Shown here: one piece after another, positions 46,156 to 57,635 of the stretch
Numbering within the stretch: the first letter of the stretch is position 1
Layout of the letters: each line of letters begins with the position of its first letter
Assembly: GCA_026008535.1 (NCBI GenBank)
Contig: BRKX01000004.1
Span: forward strand, 9,139,501 to 9,203,500
Source of the DNA: Perilla frutescens
Lineage: Eukaryota > Streptophyta > Magnoliopsida > Lamiales > Lamiaceae
DNA length: 64,000 nucleotides
Direction of reading: 5' to 3'
Translations under genes and position numbers: made by a program
The notes under the pieces: generated by a model
Database searches by the model: none
Told to the model about the DNA's origin: nothing
What the model saw: the letters and a program-made list of their open reading frames with translations, nothing else

Positions 46156-47002
46156 GTTCGCAATTTAAAGTATATTTTCTCCCCTTTTTTACTTCACACG
46201 CGCACAACTCCCCCAAAATGAACCCTAGGTCGATTGTTCCCCTAATGCACCGGTAAATCTCTCAACTTCTCAGCCATATAATCAAATTCCATCCTTAAAA
46301 CACACACCCACACCTTATTGAGAGCAATTTGGAAAGATTTACCCAAGTTCTTCTCGAAATTGGAGGATTTTCGCTCAAGTTAGGAAAATTCCAAAATTGT
46401 TGCTGGAAATTCATCCAAGGTATGCATTCTTGCTCTAATTCTCATTGGTGAAGTTTGTTGAGGACTTGAGACAATGGGTGAGCTCAAGGTTGCTTTGATT
46501 GTTTGGTATTGAGTTTTTTTAGGCATGTGAAGGATGCAAGGATGTGCTTGGATGTATTATTTTGCTCTAGGGAAGTTTGGAGTCCCAATTGTTTGTTTTG
46601 GCACAAATATGATGAAATTCATGTCTTACATGTGAGTTTATAGTGCTTTAACTTGTGAGTTTTGGATTCGTATTGTATAATTTTGGCATGACATTGGTTA
46701 TGAGTGTTTTGTGAGCGAGGTTGTGGTGTGTTGATCTTCGTTAAGTTTCTTGTGGCTTTGAAGGAGCACATTTACGTTTTGGAGAAGTTAATTACAAATT
46801 TTGAAGGGCTTACTAGGTCCTAATTGGCATTTTGTTGGTCTTGATTGATTGGTGTGCGAGTTTAGCCTTGTGGAAATGTGTGGAATGCATAGAGAAAGAA
46901 TTTTGAGTGAATTTGAGTCCAACTTGCTTCGGGAGTAGGGATTGATGTGTTGTTGTTTTCTGTTTGGTTTTCCACACTCATATACCAAGTTTGCAGGTAC
47001 TT
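46156..47002 (+). mobile_element. Athila-like spacer with a possible splice acceptor
   Basis: No ORF. It ends in CCAAGTTTGCAG|GTACTTATG, a good 3' splice site just before the next ORF, as would be used for a spliced subgenomic message. Confidence 0.4.
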
Positions 47003-47640
47003 ATGGCCGTACAAAGGAGAGGGGGTCGAGGGGGCCATGACCCCAATGATCCTCAGGCTTTCGGGGTAGTCTTCACTGACCCTGCCTTCCAAGAGAAGTG
47101 AAACACTCTCATCCAGCTCGACTGCATCCCATCTCGATACCCAGACAGCGACTGCTTGCGAGCTCTGAGACTGAATGATGAATTTTGGGCATTGTGTGAG
47201 CGCGGGGGTCTAACTCACATTTTTTTTTAGAGATGGCCATCCTACAGGCGGATGATGTTGGAGTTTCTGAGCTCCATGAAGATCAAGAAGAACCAGAATC
47301 CCGCCTATTTAGTTCGGATTACATTTCAGTTGGACAACCACCAGTTTGCTCTCACCGCTGAGGAGCTGAATGCCATTTATGGAAATCCAGAAGGGGAGTA
47401 TGAGGAGTATGATGACTATGACCGCATTTCATTTTGGCGCCAGCTGACTCAGGCCAATGATGAGGTGCCGCCTCGTGACTTTGACCCGAGGGTGGACAAG
47501 GGCTCATCGATCATGAACCCTGTGTTTCATTTTCTGCAGAAAGCATTTGCTAATGCTGCTTTCGCTCGCTATGATGGAGGGAGCACTCAAGCTCATTTTC
47601 TGGAGGGCACTTATACATCTTGGCTGCGACAGATTATTTC
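47003..47640 (+). pseudogene. Athila ORF ('Arabidopsis retrotransposon ORF-1'-like), 5' part
   Basis: Begins ATGGCCGTACAAAGG (MAVQRRGGRGG). In the same frame it reads NDEFWALCERGGLTH, MMLEFLSSMKIKK, ITFQLDNHQFALTAEELNAI and GNPEG. This is the pattern of the ORF after pol in Athila elements, sometimes called env-like; its role is not known. Stops at 47099 and about 47228 interrupt it. At about 47615 it passes without a break into Tat integrase sequence. Confidence 0.6.
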
Positions 47641-48417
47641 TCAAAGTGGGCTGAAGCAGTACCTTTGAAGGAAGTAAAGAAGGAGAATGTAGCCAACTTC
47701 ATCAAGTCCAATATTATCTATCGATACGGGGTCCCTCAATACATCATCACTGATAATGAAAAGCCCTTTAGTAATGCATTGATAGATAAACTCTGCGAGA
47801 AACTCAACTTCAAGCAAAGAAAATCATCCATGTATAATGTAGCTGCAAATGGACTAGCTGAAGCTTTTAACAAAACATTGTGCAACTTGTTGAAGAAGGT
47901 AGTTGCAAAATCAAAGTATGATTAGCATGAGCGAATTAGTGAAGCATTATGGGCGTACAGAACAACTCATAGAACGCCCACACAAGCAACTCCCTATTCA
48001 CTGGTGTATGGGGTGGAGGTCGTCATCCCGCTTGAGCAACAAATTCTATCTCTCAGAATTGCTATCCAAGAAGGATTAACTGAAGAAGAGAATGCACACT
48101 TGCGTCTTCAAGAGTTAGAAGCTTCGGATGAAAAACGATTGGAGGCGCAACAAAGATTGGAATGCTATCAAGCTCGGCTCTCAAAAGCTTTCAATAAAAA
48201 AGTGTGATCACGTTCTTTCCAAGTTGGAGATCTGGTTCTTGCTGTGAGAAGACCAATTATCACCACTCATCGTGTCGGAAACAAATTTGTGTCAAGATGG
48301 GATAGTCCATATGTTGTTAAAGAAGTCTACACAAATGGTGCCTACAAATTGATCTCTGAAGATAACATGAGAATTGGCCCGATAAATGGGAAGTTCTTGA
48401 AGCGTTACTATCCCTGA
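47616..48417 (+). pseudogene. Tat-lineage gypsy integrase, C-terminal part
   Basis: Plus strand: ATDYFSKWAEAVPLKEVKKE, NFIKSNIIYRYGVPQYIITD, AYRTTHRTPTQATPYSLVYG, then a C-terminal domain with FQVGDLVLAVRRP and GPINGKFLKRYYP before the final stop. These are motifs of Ty3/gypsy integrase of the Tat/Ogre/Retand lineage. Stops at 47923 and 48205 break it. The N-terminal zinc domain and all of RT are missing because of the join at 47616. Confidence 0.85.
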
Positions 48418-49014
48418 AAGAAGAAGATATGAAGAAAACTCCTAGCCCGTATGAGTATAAACTGCGTACGGTAACCACCAAAGAATGTGCACGTGGCTAA
48501 ACTGCTAACTTTCCCACCAAAAGTTAAATTTGTGTGGTTAAACTGTTATTTATCCCACCAAATGTGTTCTATATGGTTAAAATATAAAACACCTACTTTG
48601 TTTATAGTGTTTAAAGAATATTCACTCCTAGCCCGCATGAGTATAAACTGTGCATGGCACCCCCAAAACAAAATACAAATAGATCATTTGAACTACGTTT
48701 TGACTTGATCCCTTTCAAAAAGAGTACATAGACAGCTTAGATATTTCTAAGTTCAGTCATGATTTGTGCTTCGTCATTTCAGTTGAATGATCATAGTTGA
48801 AGAATTTGAAGGCTCAAAGTGGAAAAGAATCAATGCATTGATTTAATAAAACCACAAAAGAATTCATATCAACTATCGGCATTGCCCAAATGTTCAAAAA
48901 AAAAGAAGAAAAAAAAGCAAGCTAAATAAAGATCTAAGCAAAAGGATCTTGATCTTCCAAAGCTTTCTAGGCTGACTCCAAAAGAGATTTTGTGCTTTCT
49001 ACCTTCTCGGTTGC
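48418..49014 (+). mobile_element. Tat element 3' region after integrase
   Basis: Non-coding. CCTAGCCCGYATGAGTATAA occurs twice (48440 and 48630), each followed by CTGYRYRYGGYAMC, a short duplication. Confidence 0.5.
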
Positions 49015-51712
49015 CTATTTCTCAGAGACATTCTTTAGCTTGGCAAGTTCTTCTTCAAATCCTTTGATCTTCTTTTGAGTATCATCATGAGAGATTTGAT
49101 GTTCTTTCAAAGATATGCACAAGTCTTTATGCCGCTCCTCCAAATTAGCAAGTTCTTTCTCAATGGACTGTATCTGGCCAATCTCTTCATTGCTTCTAGT
49201 CTCAGCATTACGAATGCAACATCTAATCTCCTCAAGACGTTGGGTAGAAAGCCCCTCAGACTTAAAAGATGATGATCTCACTTCATCATAAGCAGCAGCT
49301 GTGGTGAAAAGCTCTCCCAAACTCTTCTCCAGAAAAGACATGTCAAATTCGCCAGAAAAAGCCTTCATTTGTGAGAATCCACCAAGTACTTCTTCTTGAA
49401 TGGATGACATGAATTCAGGTTGAGTCCTCAATACTTTATTACGAAGTTCACTCCAGCAATTTTGAAGATACGACTTGTGATGCTTGTAAAAAAGAGCTTT
49501 GACATTGAATTCAGAAATAGCTTCAAGAGGAGGAACTGGCTTGGCCTTGATTAGTTCATCAGATTGAGGCTCAAACAACCTATCCAAATCCACTGTCTCA
49601 TGATTGTTCCGCAAGTCTTCTAAATCATCCCCAAATATCTCTTTCTCCAGCTAAAAAAAAGAGAGAGAGAAGAAAATGATTTAAATGAGGAAATGAAACG
49701 AAAAAAAAGGAAAGATAAAAGATTAAGGAAAAAACCTCAGATGTTGATGTATGATGATAATTGCTCTCGGCATGATCTTCAGCAGATACCACATGTTTCT
49801 TTTGTCTCTTAAAATGATGTTCTCCATTGCTGCTGGTAGAATCGTCTAGAAAACACAAAGTCGTCTTCCGTCTATCCTTGGAAGAATTCACTTCTTCAAT
49901 TTTCTTCTTGTCTTTAGAGGTGTTGTCATTGGGAGGCTTCACTGCTTCAACTCTCTTCTCGCCTTCAGGGGTGTTGTTCTTGGGAGGACTGATATTTTTC
50001 TTTTTACTCTTGGATGCCTCATCTGTCTTATGAAGAATCAAAGTCATAATTTTCTCTTCCAAGAAGCTTCTGTATGTTTGATCCCACCAACTCTTATACC
50101 CAGATGATAAGAATCTCTTTGCACTTGCAATCAAGTTAGGAAAACAGACCTTCAATTTAGAATGGCGTCTCACCCATATATGCTAGTATTTGAACCCGTC
50201 ATCTAAAGGAGCTTCACGAATATCTTGGGCGAGAACACCGAGTATGATTTGATAAAACCTGAATTGGAGACTGAAGCGATGTGGACTATATGACTCAACA
50301 ACAAAGCGTTTACTCAGCCTTCTGATGAGATAGTTGGAACGAATGGCCATGAAGAAACACTGTTCAGATTCACTCGCAGCATCATCATCAACAAAAGATT
50401 TGACATAATCTTCCCTATTAAACATTGTGCAATTCCAAGAAATATCTCCTTGGAAGATTCGTTTGCGGGCCTTGGAAAAGTCATATTGCCTCATGCCTCA
50501 TTCACCTGAATACTGGATCATTCTAGAGGTCTGCGTCTTTCGCTCAAAGAGAAAATGCGTTTTGAAATAATGTGCCACCCAACTATAGACAAAGTGACCT
50601 GGGAACGCTATTGAAAGATCTAAAGAGTTTGAGATATTATTTAAACCTCTATAAATGCTAGTCAAAGATGGGATAGTGAGAGACACCCTTTTCCCAGCCG
50701 CCATCATACTTGCCATCTTAAAAGTATCTGGCCGAATCAAGTTCCCATCACCATCAGAAAGAACAACGCAGCATAGCCAACAAGCAATGTGGGCAGCCAA
50801 ATATGCTTCTTTCCATCTTTTTTCTTTAATACCAAGACGCAGAAAGGGGACTGTTTCTATGCCGGTCAAAGATTTCTAAGCCTTCAAATCACCAGTTGGA
50901 TTATGAGTTGACTGAGGTACCATCTTGCTTTTCTTTCGTAGGGGAGGCTTTTGATACACTGGTTGATTTTTAGACGAAAATTTGATCTAGTTCTCAATGG
51001 TAACTGAACCGGCTTCAGCACGAACAATGTGGTATGCATGAATCAAAGAACTATAGGAGGCCAGAATGTGTAAGTCCCCTTCTCAATTTGTACCAATAAG
51101 TTCTTCTGTGCAAGACACTACTTCATCATAAAATGCTCCGTATACCGAAAGCCCGGACAATACATGTAAGTCCCACAAAGAAATCGACAGATCACTAGAT
51201 GAAGTCAACAAGGTATTCGTCGAGGGACACCAAGCCTCACAATAATCTTTCATGATCTCTGTATTCCGATCATAGGTGAAAAGAGAAGCATACACATAAT
51301 CAAAGATACCCACTCGGTGAAGTTCACTTTCACATCGACTAAGCATATCTTCAGTCCATTCCTAATATCCACAGAAGTAGTGAAATTCTCCAACAAAATC
51401 CACATTATCTCCCCATGTGGCCCCTTCTTCAACAATTCTATGTCCCAGTGTCGGCAATAAACTAGGTTGACTAGTTGGGCGGTGATGTGATGACTCCAAA
51501 ACCCACGTTGAAGATGTTTTGACAAGAGGAACCTCTCGAGTCAAAGTTATCCTACGCAGGTGATTCATGAACTGGGGCCAGTTATGAGCAAATGAGCCGA
51601 TGAGAGATCTATGCACATTTAAACGCGTCCCTTTCTCTGCAGGTTGCCGCTCGTAATCCATAATCATCAAGTAGGTGTTCCCAGAATCAGTAACATCTCT
51701 GAAGCAAACCAT
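49015..51712 (-). pseudogene. antisense plant-mobile-domain (PMD) gene in a Tat element, with intron
   Basis: Lies antisense to the integrase, between it and the 3' LTR. Exon 1 (51712-49736) keeps one reading frame throughout: SFAHNWPQFMNHLRRITL, a PMD-type core (EAWCPSTNTLLTSSSDLSIS, LWDLHVLSGLSVYGAFYDEV), EKRWKEAYLAAHIACWLC, and a basic Lys/Ser-rich segment. The frame has six nonsense codons (about 51360, 51081, 50990, 50878, 50496, 50181). A GT-AG intron (49651-49735) joins in phase to exon 2, which is a coiled-coil-like Glu/Lys/Leu tail (SIEKELANLEERHKDL). The PMD domain is also found in host proteins and in DNA transposons. Extra antisense ORFs are known in Tat elements; the function is unknown. 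About 870 codons; no longer functional. Confidence 0.78.
49651..49735 (-). other. 85-nt intron of the antisense PMD gene
   Basis: Minus strand CTGAG|GTTTTTTCC ... TTTTTTTTAG|CTGGAG. The intron has GT and AG ends, is AT-rich with a U-rich 3' tract, and falls between two complete codons. Removal joins two frames that otherwise differ. Confidence 0.7.
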
Positions 51713-51715
51713 GGC

Positions 51716-52411
51716 GAGACTTAAGAACTTAAGGCGAAAATCCCTTAAGTCTTAAGGACTCTAGGTGAAAATCCCTTGAGCCGTGAGCTGTTGTTGGAAC
51801 TCTGAGACTTAAGAACTTAAGGCGAAAATGCCTTAAGTCTTAAGGACTCAAGGTGAAAATCCCTTGAGCCGTGAGGTGCTGCTGGAACTCCGAGACATGA
51901 GAACTTAAGGTGAAAATCCCTTAAGTCTTAAGGACTCAAGGTGAAAAGCCCTTGAGCCGTGAGGTGCTGCTGGAACTTCGAGACTTAAGAACTTAAGGCA
52001 AAAATCCCTTAAGTCTTAAGGACTCAGGACGAAAATCCCTTGAGCTGTGAGGTGCTGCTGGAACTCCGAGACTTAAGAACTTAAGATGAAAATTTCTTAA
52101 GTCTTAAGGACTCAAGGCGAAAATCCCTTGAGCCGTGAGCTGCTGCTGGAATTCTGAAACTTAAGAACTTAAGGTGAAAATCCCTTAAGTCTTAAGGACT
52201 CAAGGCGAAAATCTCTTGAGCCGTGAGGTGCTACTGGAACTCCGAAACTTAAGAAGTTAAGAAGAAAATTCCTTAAGTCTTTAGGACTCAAGGCGAAAAT
52301 CTATTGAGCCATGAGCTGCTGCTGGAATTCCGAAACTTAAGAACTTAAGGAGAAAATTCCTTAATTCTTAAGGACTCAAGGCGAAAATCCCTTGAGCCTT
52401 GAGCATCCTTG
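51716..52411. repeat. 88-bp minisatellite, eight units, paired hairpins
   Basis: Units start at 51716, 51804, 51892, 51980, 52068, 52156, 52244 and 52332, an exact 88-bp period with no indel; the last unit is incomplete. Each unit has two stem-loops with nearly the same 8-nt loop CGAAAATC: CTTAAGG-loop-CCTTAAG and CTCAAGG-loop-CCTTGAG. It starts 4 bp from the ATG of the antisense PMD gene. Tandem repeats in the 3' region of Tat/Ogre elements are a known source of satellites. Confidence 0.98.
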
Positions 52412-53520
52412 AATATCGTTCCCGCAAGCTAGAATTGAGACACTCCAGTCAAAATAAAATTCCAAAGAATTCTGCAAAAAAAAAGTTACAATTTTCGAAA
52501 AAAATACTAAAGCAGAATACGAGAAAGGAGCTCATGGGCTTTGATAAAGTTAAAAAAGAAAATCTTTTAGATATTTTATCAAGCATGTGGTTGTTGAAGA
52601 GCAATTCTAAAAAATACCTTGAGTCCTCAAAATGCTTGACAGGTGCTAAAGTCTTTTGTGCTGATGATAAAATCGTCAATGTTCGGCGGTATCTGCAAGA
52701 AAAAGAAGAAGAAACAAAATGGATACCATGAGAATGATAGAAGCTTCAAGACATAGGGAAACGACAAGATATATGTGCTGCAAGGAAAAATTACAAGATG
52801 AGAACCGATGATGTGAACAACAGTGATTCAATGTTGATGACAATGCTACTTATCCAAACTCCAAGGACGGTTCTCGAATTTCTCTCAGGCCACCTGACTT
52901 CTATGTGAAATTCATATAAAAGGGATCAAATGAGGGGGTATTTTTAGGTCATGATTAAGTATCCTAGTCAAGGAAGGAGACGAGATGGAAAGCAATCACA
53001 TAAGCTTCCAATAAGCTTGGAAAATTTGATGCATATCCGAAAAGCTGCTTCTACGGAAGGAATAAAGCTTATTGGTTTAATAAATTGGAATCAGTTTCAT
53101 GCTTCGACATCCCAAACTGTTTCATTTTTATTGATGAGCCCAATCGTGGATGATGATGTCAAGTATAAAAAGTCTTTTAAGTATAACACTTATCAAATTG
53201 GACCTGGGGAGCATGGCACTTTTTTTTTCTCGTGAGCTTTGGTTCCTAAATTGGATTAAAACAATTTGGAAGCCCAATTACTTCTATTCTTTGATGAGAA
53301 ATTAATGGATTATTTATTTCTCTAAATGTCAATTTTAAGAACTCATGGACACAAGTATAAAATGTCTATAAATTCAAGTCCAAAATAAAGGCTCCTTGAT
53401 ACGAGTTGAAACTATCTAGCAAATTAAAAATGAAGAACTCCTTGATACGAGTTAAAACTATCTAATAAATCTCAAATCTTGAGACTAATTCATTTCCAAG
53501 GCAAATTGTCCATGAACAAG
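52412..53520 (+). mobile_element. Tat element 3' untranslated region
   Basis: A non-coding stretch, with AT-rich short open frames (52399-52731, 52951-53235) that match no family I know. Near 53395-53470 CTCCTTGATACGAGTTGAAA is repeated after about 52 bp. A run AATGAGGGGGTATTTT at 52930 resembles a second polypurine tract. Confidence 0.5.
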
Positions 53521-53535
53521 TCTCAAGGGGGCATT
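53521..53535 (+). promoter_or_regulatory. Tat polypurine tract
   Basis: TCTCAAGGGGGCATT directly before TGTAGACGG, the LTR start. Confidence 0.8.
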
Positions 53536-54390
53536 TGTAGACGGATAAATTTTAATGGCTAAATTAAATTATGCCATGCAAATAATTAAATATCAAATTA
53601 TATCATTTATTTATATTTTAAGAATTTAATTAAATTAATTCCTAAATTAAATAAAAAGGTATTGATATATAATATTTGGAGATAAAGATTTAAATATCAA
53701 AATATATCATTTATTTATATTTTAGGGATTTACATGAATTAATTCCTAAATTAAATAAATAAATGTTGATATTTAAATATGTGGATAATCTCGGCCAATC
53801 AGAAGTCAACACATGTCAAATCTGTGCAGAAATTAAGGATTTGATAAAGATAAGTCCAAAATATTGAGGAGCCAATCATATCGCACCACCTCAGCCCTAA
53901 GTCTCCAAATTTCTCTCTCCTTACACCTATAAATAGAGGCCATATGGAGAATGAAAATCACACCAAAAGTCATTTGAAGAGTTCAAGAATTTGAGAACTT
54001 CCATTAGTGAAATTCTCTTTGATATTTAAGGCGTTCTTGTCATATTCAAAGGCGTTCTTCACCAAATTCATCCCGAAGACGGTGTTTGATCCACAAGCAA
54101 GGAAGACAAAAGCGTTCTTCATCAAATTCAACCCAAAATTAGCGTTTGATCCGGAAACAAGGCGTTGGCCCTCCGAATTAACGTTTTCAAAGACCAAAGA
54201 CCAAGCCAAAGAAGATCGAGGAAATAAATTTTCCCCGAAAACTTCGAAGACCATTTTGAACATCGTTCCTGGAGTGATTAATCAGAGGAAAAATAGAGAT
54301 TGGATCCAAAAATACAAATTTGATTCGAAAATATTATATTTGTACACTATTTTATGTTTTATTAAATTAAATACAAAAATTTGTGTTACA
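53536..54390 (+). repeat. Tat element 3' LTR
   Basis: 855 bp, TGTAGACGG to TGTGTTACA. A TATA box CCTATAAATAGAGG lies at 53926, 390 bp in. The 5' LTR partner was not found in the window, as expected if the 5' half was lost in the fusion to Athila sequence. The last seven bases also read as the start of the neighbouring copia LTR. Confidence 0.8.
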
Positions 54391-54945
54391 GCACCAAGAC
54401 ATGGTGACCATATATAATGCACGACCCATCATATATGTAAATGCCATTACCCAAAATATCAAGGTTGTTGATCCTATCAAAGAATCTCGCTCATTGATAA
54501 ATCAAAGTAGTCGACATAATATATACATGTCCGCCAATATATATGGGTTAAGAACCCGAACTCTGTTGATCTTTATTCTATCACTTAAGGTCAGAATAGA
54601 GAATAGTATCCTATCGTGATCTCCCTCAATACACAAGCCAGTGTACTAGAATAATCAGTTAGTCAAGATAAACTAACTATCAGATTATTCTACGGTGTAC
54701 CGATGATGGGTTCAGGACCATCTAATTCGTGAGCCTTTTAATACATTACAAGGAATCTGATGATATGATCTTTACCGTGTGTTGACCCACACCATATCAT
54801 CTACAATGCAAGTATATGAAAACATGTATATAAATATAACAATAAATAAATGCACAGACAGTGACTGCAATCATTATTCAATCTATATTATTTTAATATT
54901 GTTTATTATATACAAAGACAAGCTTTCCAGTATACAAAACCAACA
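54384..54945 (-). repeat. copia 3' LTR (second copia element)
   Basis: The right edge is firm: plus CAAAACCAACA, then minus-strand polypurine tract AAGTGGGAGAT (54946-54957), giving LTR start TGTTGGTTTTG. The left edge is proposed at TGTTACAGC (54384), which shares seven bases with the end of the Tat LTR. Confidence 0.6.
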
Positions 54946-57635
54946 ATCTCCCACTTATACTCGAAGCATGTCTTTCAAGTATAAACAACACACGGGCTAA
55001 CTCTCCAACATAACATAAACTCAAAAAGGGCCCCGAGTCTGCATCAACTCCCATTATCTCCACTTGACCATTGAAGGTCGGAGCTTGGAAGGCTCGTGAA
55101 TGGGACATCCATTTTTGTCTTCCAATGCAATCTTGACCACTACCACCTCTTTCTCCCTAATAACTCTTATAAGGTGGTACTATAATCCTATGTGTTTAAT
55201 TACCCCATGGACTCTGGATTCCTTTTAAAATTTGCTACTGTACTGGAGTTATCACAGTGTGCCGTGATACTCCTAAGACAAATCAGGAACCACGCCCGAG
55301 TCCAACAAGAAGCTATGGAGTCACACAGTCTTTCGTAGCCTCAGAGCCAGCCACATACTCGACTTTCATGGTGGAGTGAGCATGCATTTCTGTCTTACTC
55401 CTCTATGCCACGACTCTACTTCCCAATTCAAACACATATGCTGAGGAAGATTTACTCTGATCCTTTTTATCGGTTCTGGAAAAACTAAGTCCGTATAACT
55501 CAAGGCAATTAAACTGTCCAAGTGGTATACAAGCATACAATCTCAAGTCTTCTTGAGAATTCACTTTTCCACAGTACATTGTCCTTAACTAAGGTTAAAA
55601 TTAATATCTTTCCACTATGCCACTGCATAGTCGATATCGGTCTTTGTGCATATCATACCATACGTGAGAATTCCATTTGCTGAAGCATAAGGAATCTCAT
55701 TTCCACTCATCTATCTCATTATGTGTTTGGGGAGCACATTTCCTTGAGTAGATGTATTCCATTCTCGAAAGGTATAAAACCTTTCTTGGAATCTGTATGT
55801 TGAATCTAGCTAGCACATTTTCGATATAGGTAACCTGGGATGAGTACATCAGCCTAAATCCTTCATATCGAAATGCCTGGACAATCACACCTCTATGTTC
55901 GATAACATCTTCTCATTGTTACCCAATATGCAAGTTGTTATTTAACATATGGTACTAGGATAACCACCATATTTCCGTCACGCCTCTTGTAAACACAGTC
56001 TTTATCTGATTTCTCCATGAATCCATGCGACTGGATAACTTTGTTAGATCGGATATTCTAAGATTTTGATGCTTACTTAAATCCACGAATGGACCTCTAA
56101 GCTAGCACACTAAGTGCTATTGGCCTTTAGCAATGAATCTCTTTATTTGTCGCATATAGATATTATCCTCAAGACTTCCGTTTAGAAAAAACTATCTTGA
56201 CATCTATTTGCGAAACAAATAAGTTAAAAGGAGTAGCAACAAACAAGAGATTCCAGATCTAACAATCCGTTAGATCTTCTCTTTCCTTTATAGATCCACT
56301 TTTAGTAAATGAGATTTACCCCCATTTAGTGGTTCTACAAGCTCTCACTATTCCTGGTGATCCATAGATCCCATTCTGGATTCCATTGCAGTTTTCCAAG
56401 AAACCGCATCCTTATCTTTAACCACTCCATTGTAGTTTCTGGGATCTGATTCATTTAGTCTTTCCAGAAAATCAGAAGATTCTTCTAGACTAATTAATCT
56501 ATTATGTTGGCGCACAACCCTCCCACTACGATGAAGTATTTTTTGTACCTACGTGACACGCTGTGCAGTAATAGGTGGTACCTCTTCTTGTACACTTTGG
56601 TGTAGGATTCGAATGTCCTTTCCTCAAACTATTAAGAACGATCTTGTTCTTAACCTTGTGATTTATTATATAGTCTTCTTCTAAGAATCGGGTATTAGTG
56701 CTTACAATGTCCTTCTAATTCTTAAGACTATAAAATAAAACACTTTTTGTTTATCTAGGATATCCAACAGACAATCGTTGTTTCTAGGACATATCCGTAA
56801 AATGAAATAAACAACTTTGAATAGCTCATCATCGATCTTAACCATTTCTAATAACATTTCATTTTTTCACACCACTACGTCATTTTGTTGTTTGAATAGC
56901 AGACGTAGTTAACCAGTATGCAACCCCATTCTCCGCCAAGTGATCCCTAAAGTCGCATAAGAGGTACTTGTCACTAGGGCCATATAGGTAGAGTGAATTA
57001 AACCTAATAGCTTCTTTGGATCTATTGCTTTAGCCTTAAAGGGCACTTGGTCATTTTACCTTTTTAGCAGGATTTGCACAAAGAAATGATTCTAGGACCA
57101 GTGAGACCAATGGACCATCGTTTATCAAACTTTGAATCCTCTTAAGAACAATATATCCAAGTCTTAGATGCTAAAGATAGGTTTGATTCCTTTGCGAAGA
57201 TTCTTTCCTTTTATTAAGGTTAATCAATGTATTCAATAGTTGTTTTGTAGTGTTAGACATAGATTTTAGTGTATTAAAGATGTCTATCCAATGTGCAAGA
57301 ATAGATAAAATGTTTCCCATCCATGATAACAATCTAATTATCAAAAGTAACAAGATATCAATTCAAAAAACCAACTTAGAAACAGAAACCAAGTTTCTAA
57401 ATTCTAGCACATACAGATAATCCTTTTAAAGACTAAAATCTATCACTACTGAAAGGTATGTCTATGTCTCCCACTGCAATAGCTGCCACTTTACCATAGT
57501 ATTGCACATGTACATAGTGATCTCATCTTCACTCAAATGAGTGAGAGATACCTTTCCTTTTGAGAGGACACTCAGACTTACAATGTCTCGGCTGATTGTA
57601 CTTGAAGCGCATATCCTTTGAACTTAAAGTCTTTT
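54946..57635 (-). pseudogene. decayed copia pol (RNase H, RT, integrase)
   Basis: Minus strand, too broken for a long ORF. RNase H-like residues (YYHLIREI-like, VVVKIALEDK) lie at 55090-55190, an RT end (QAFRYEGFRLMYSSQVTYIE) at 55697-55888, and integrase motifs (RDHLAENGVAY at about 56930-56960; a CPFKAK-type stretch near 57045) further right. The order on the minus strand is integrase, RT, RNase H, LTR, as in copia. It is an older insertion than its neighbours and is cut at 57635 by the next LTR. Confidence 0.7.

Noticed and set aside
51716..52411. CRISPR-like array
   Set aside because: The units are contiguous 88-bp copies without unique spacers, in a plant retrotransposon.
54007..54417. 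136-codon plus-strand ORF
   Set aside because: It lies entirely in the transcribed part of the Tat LTR, after the TATA box, and continues past the LTR edge. It has no recognisable domain.
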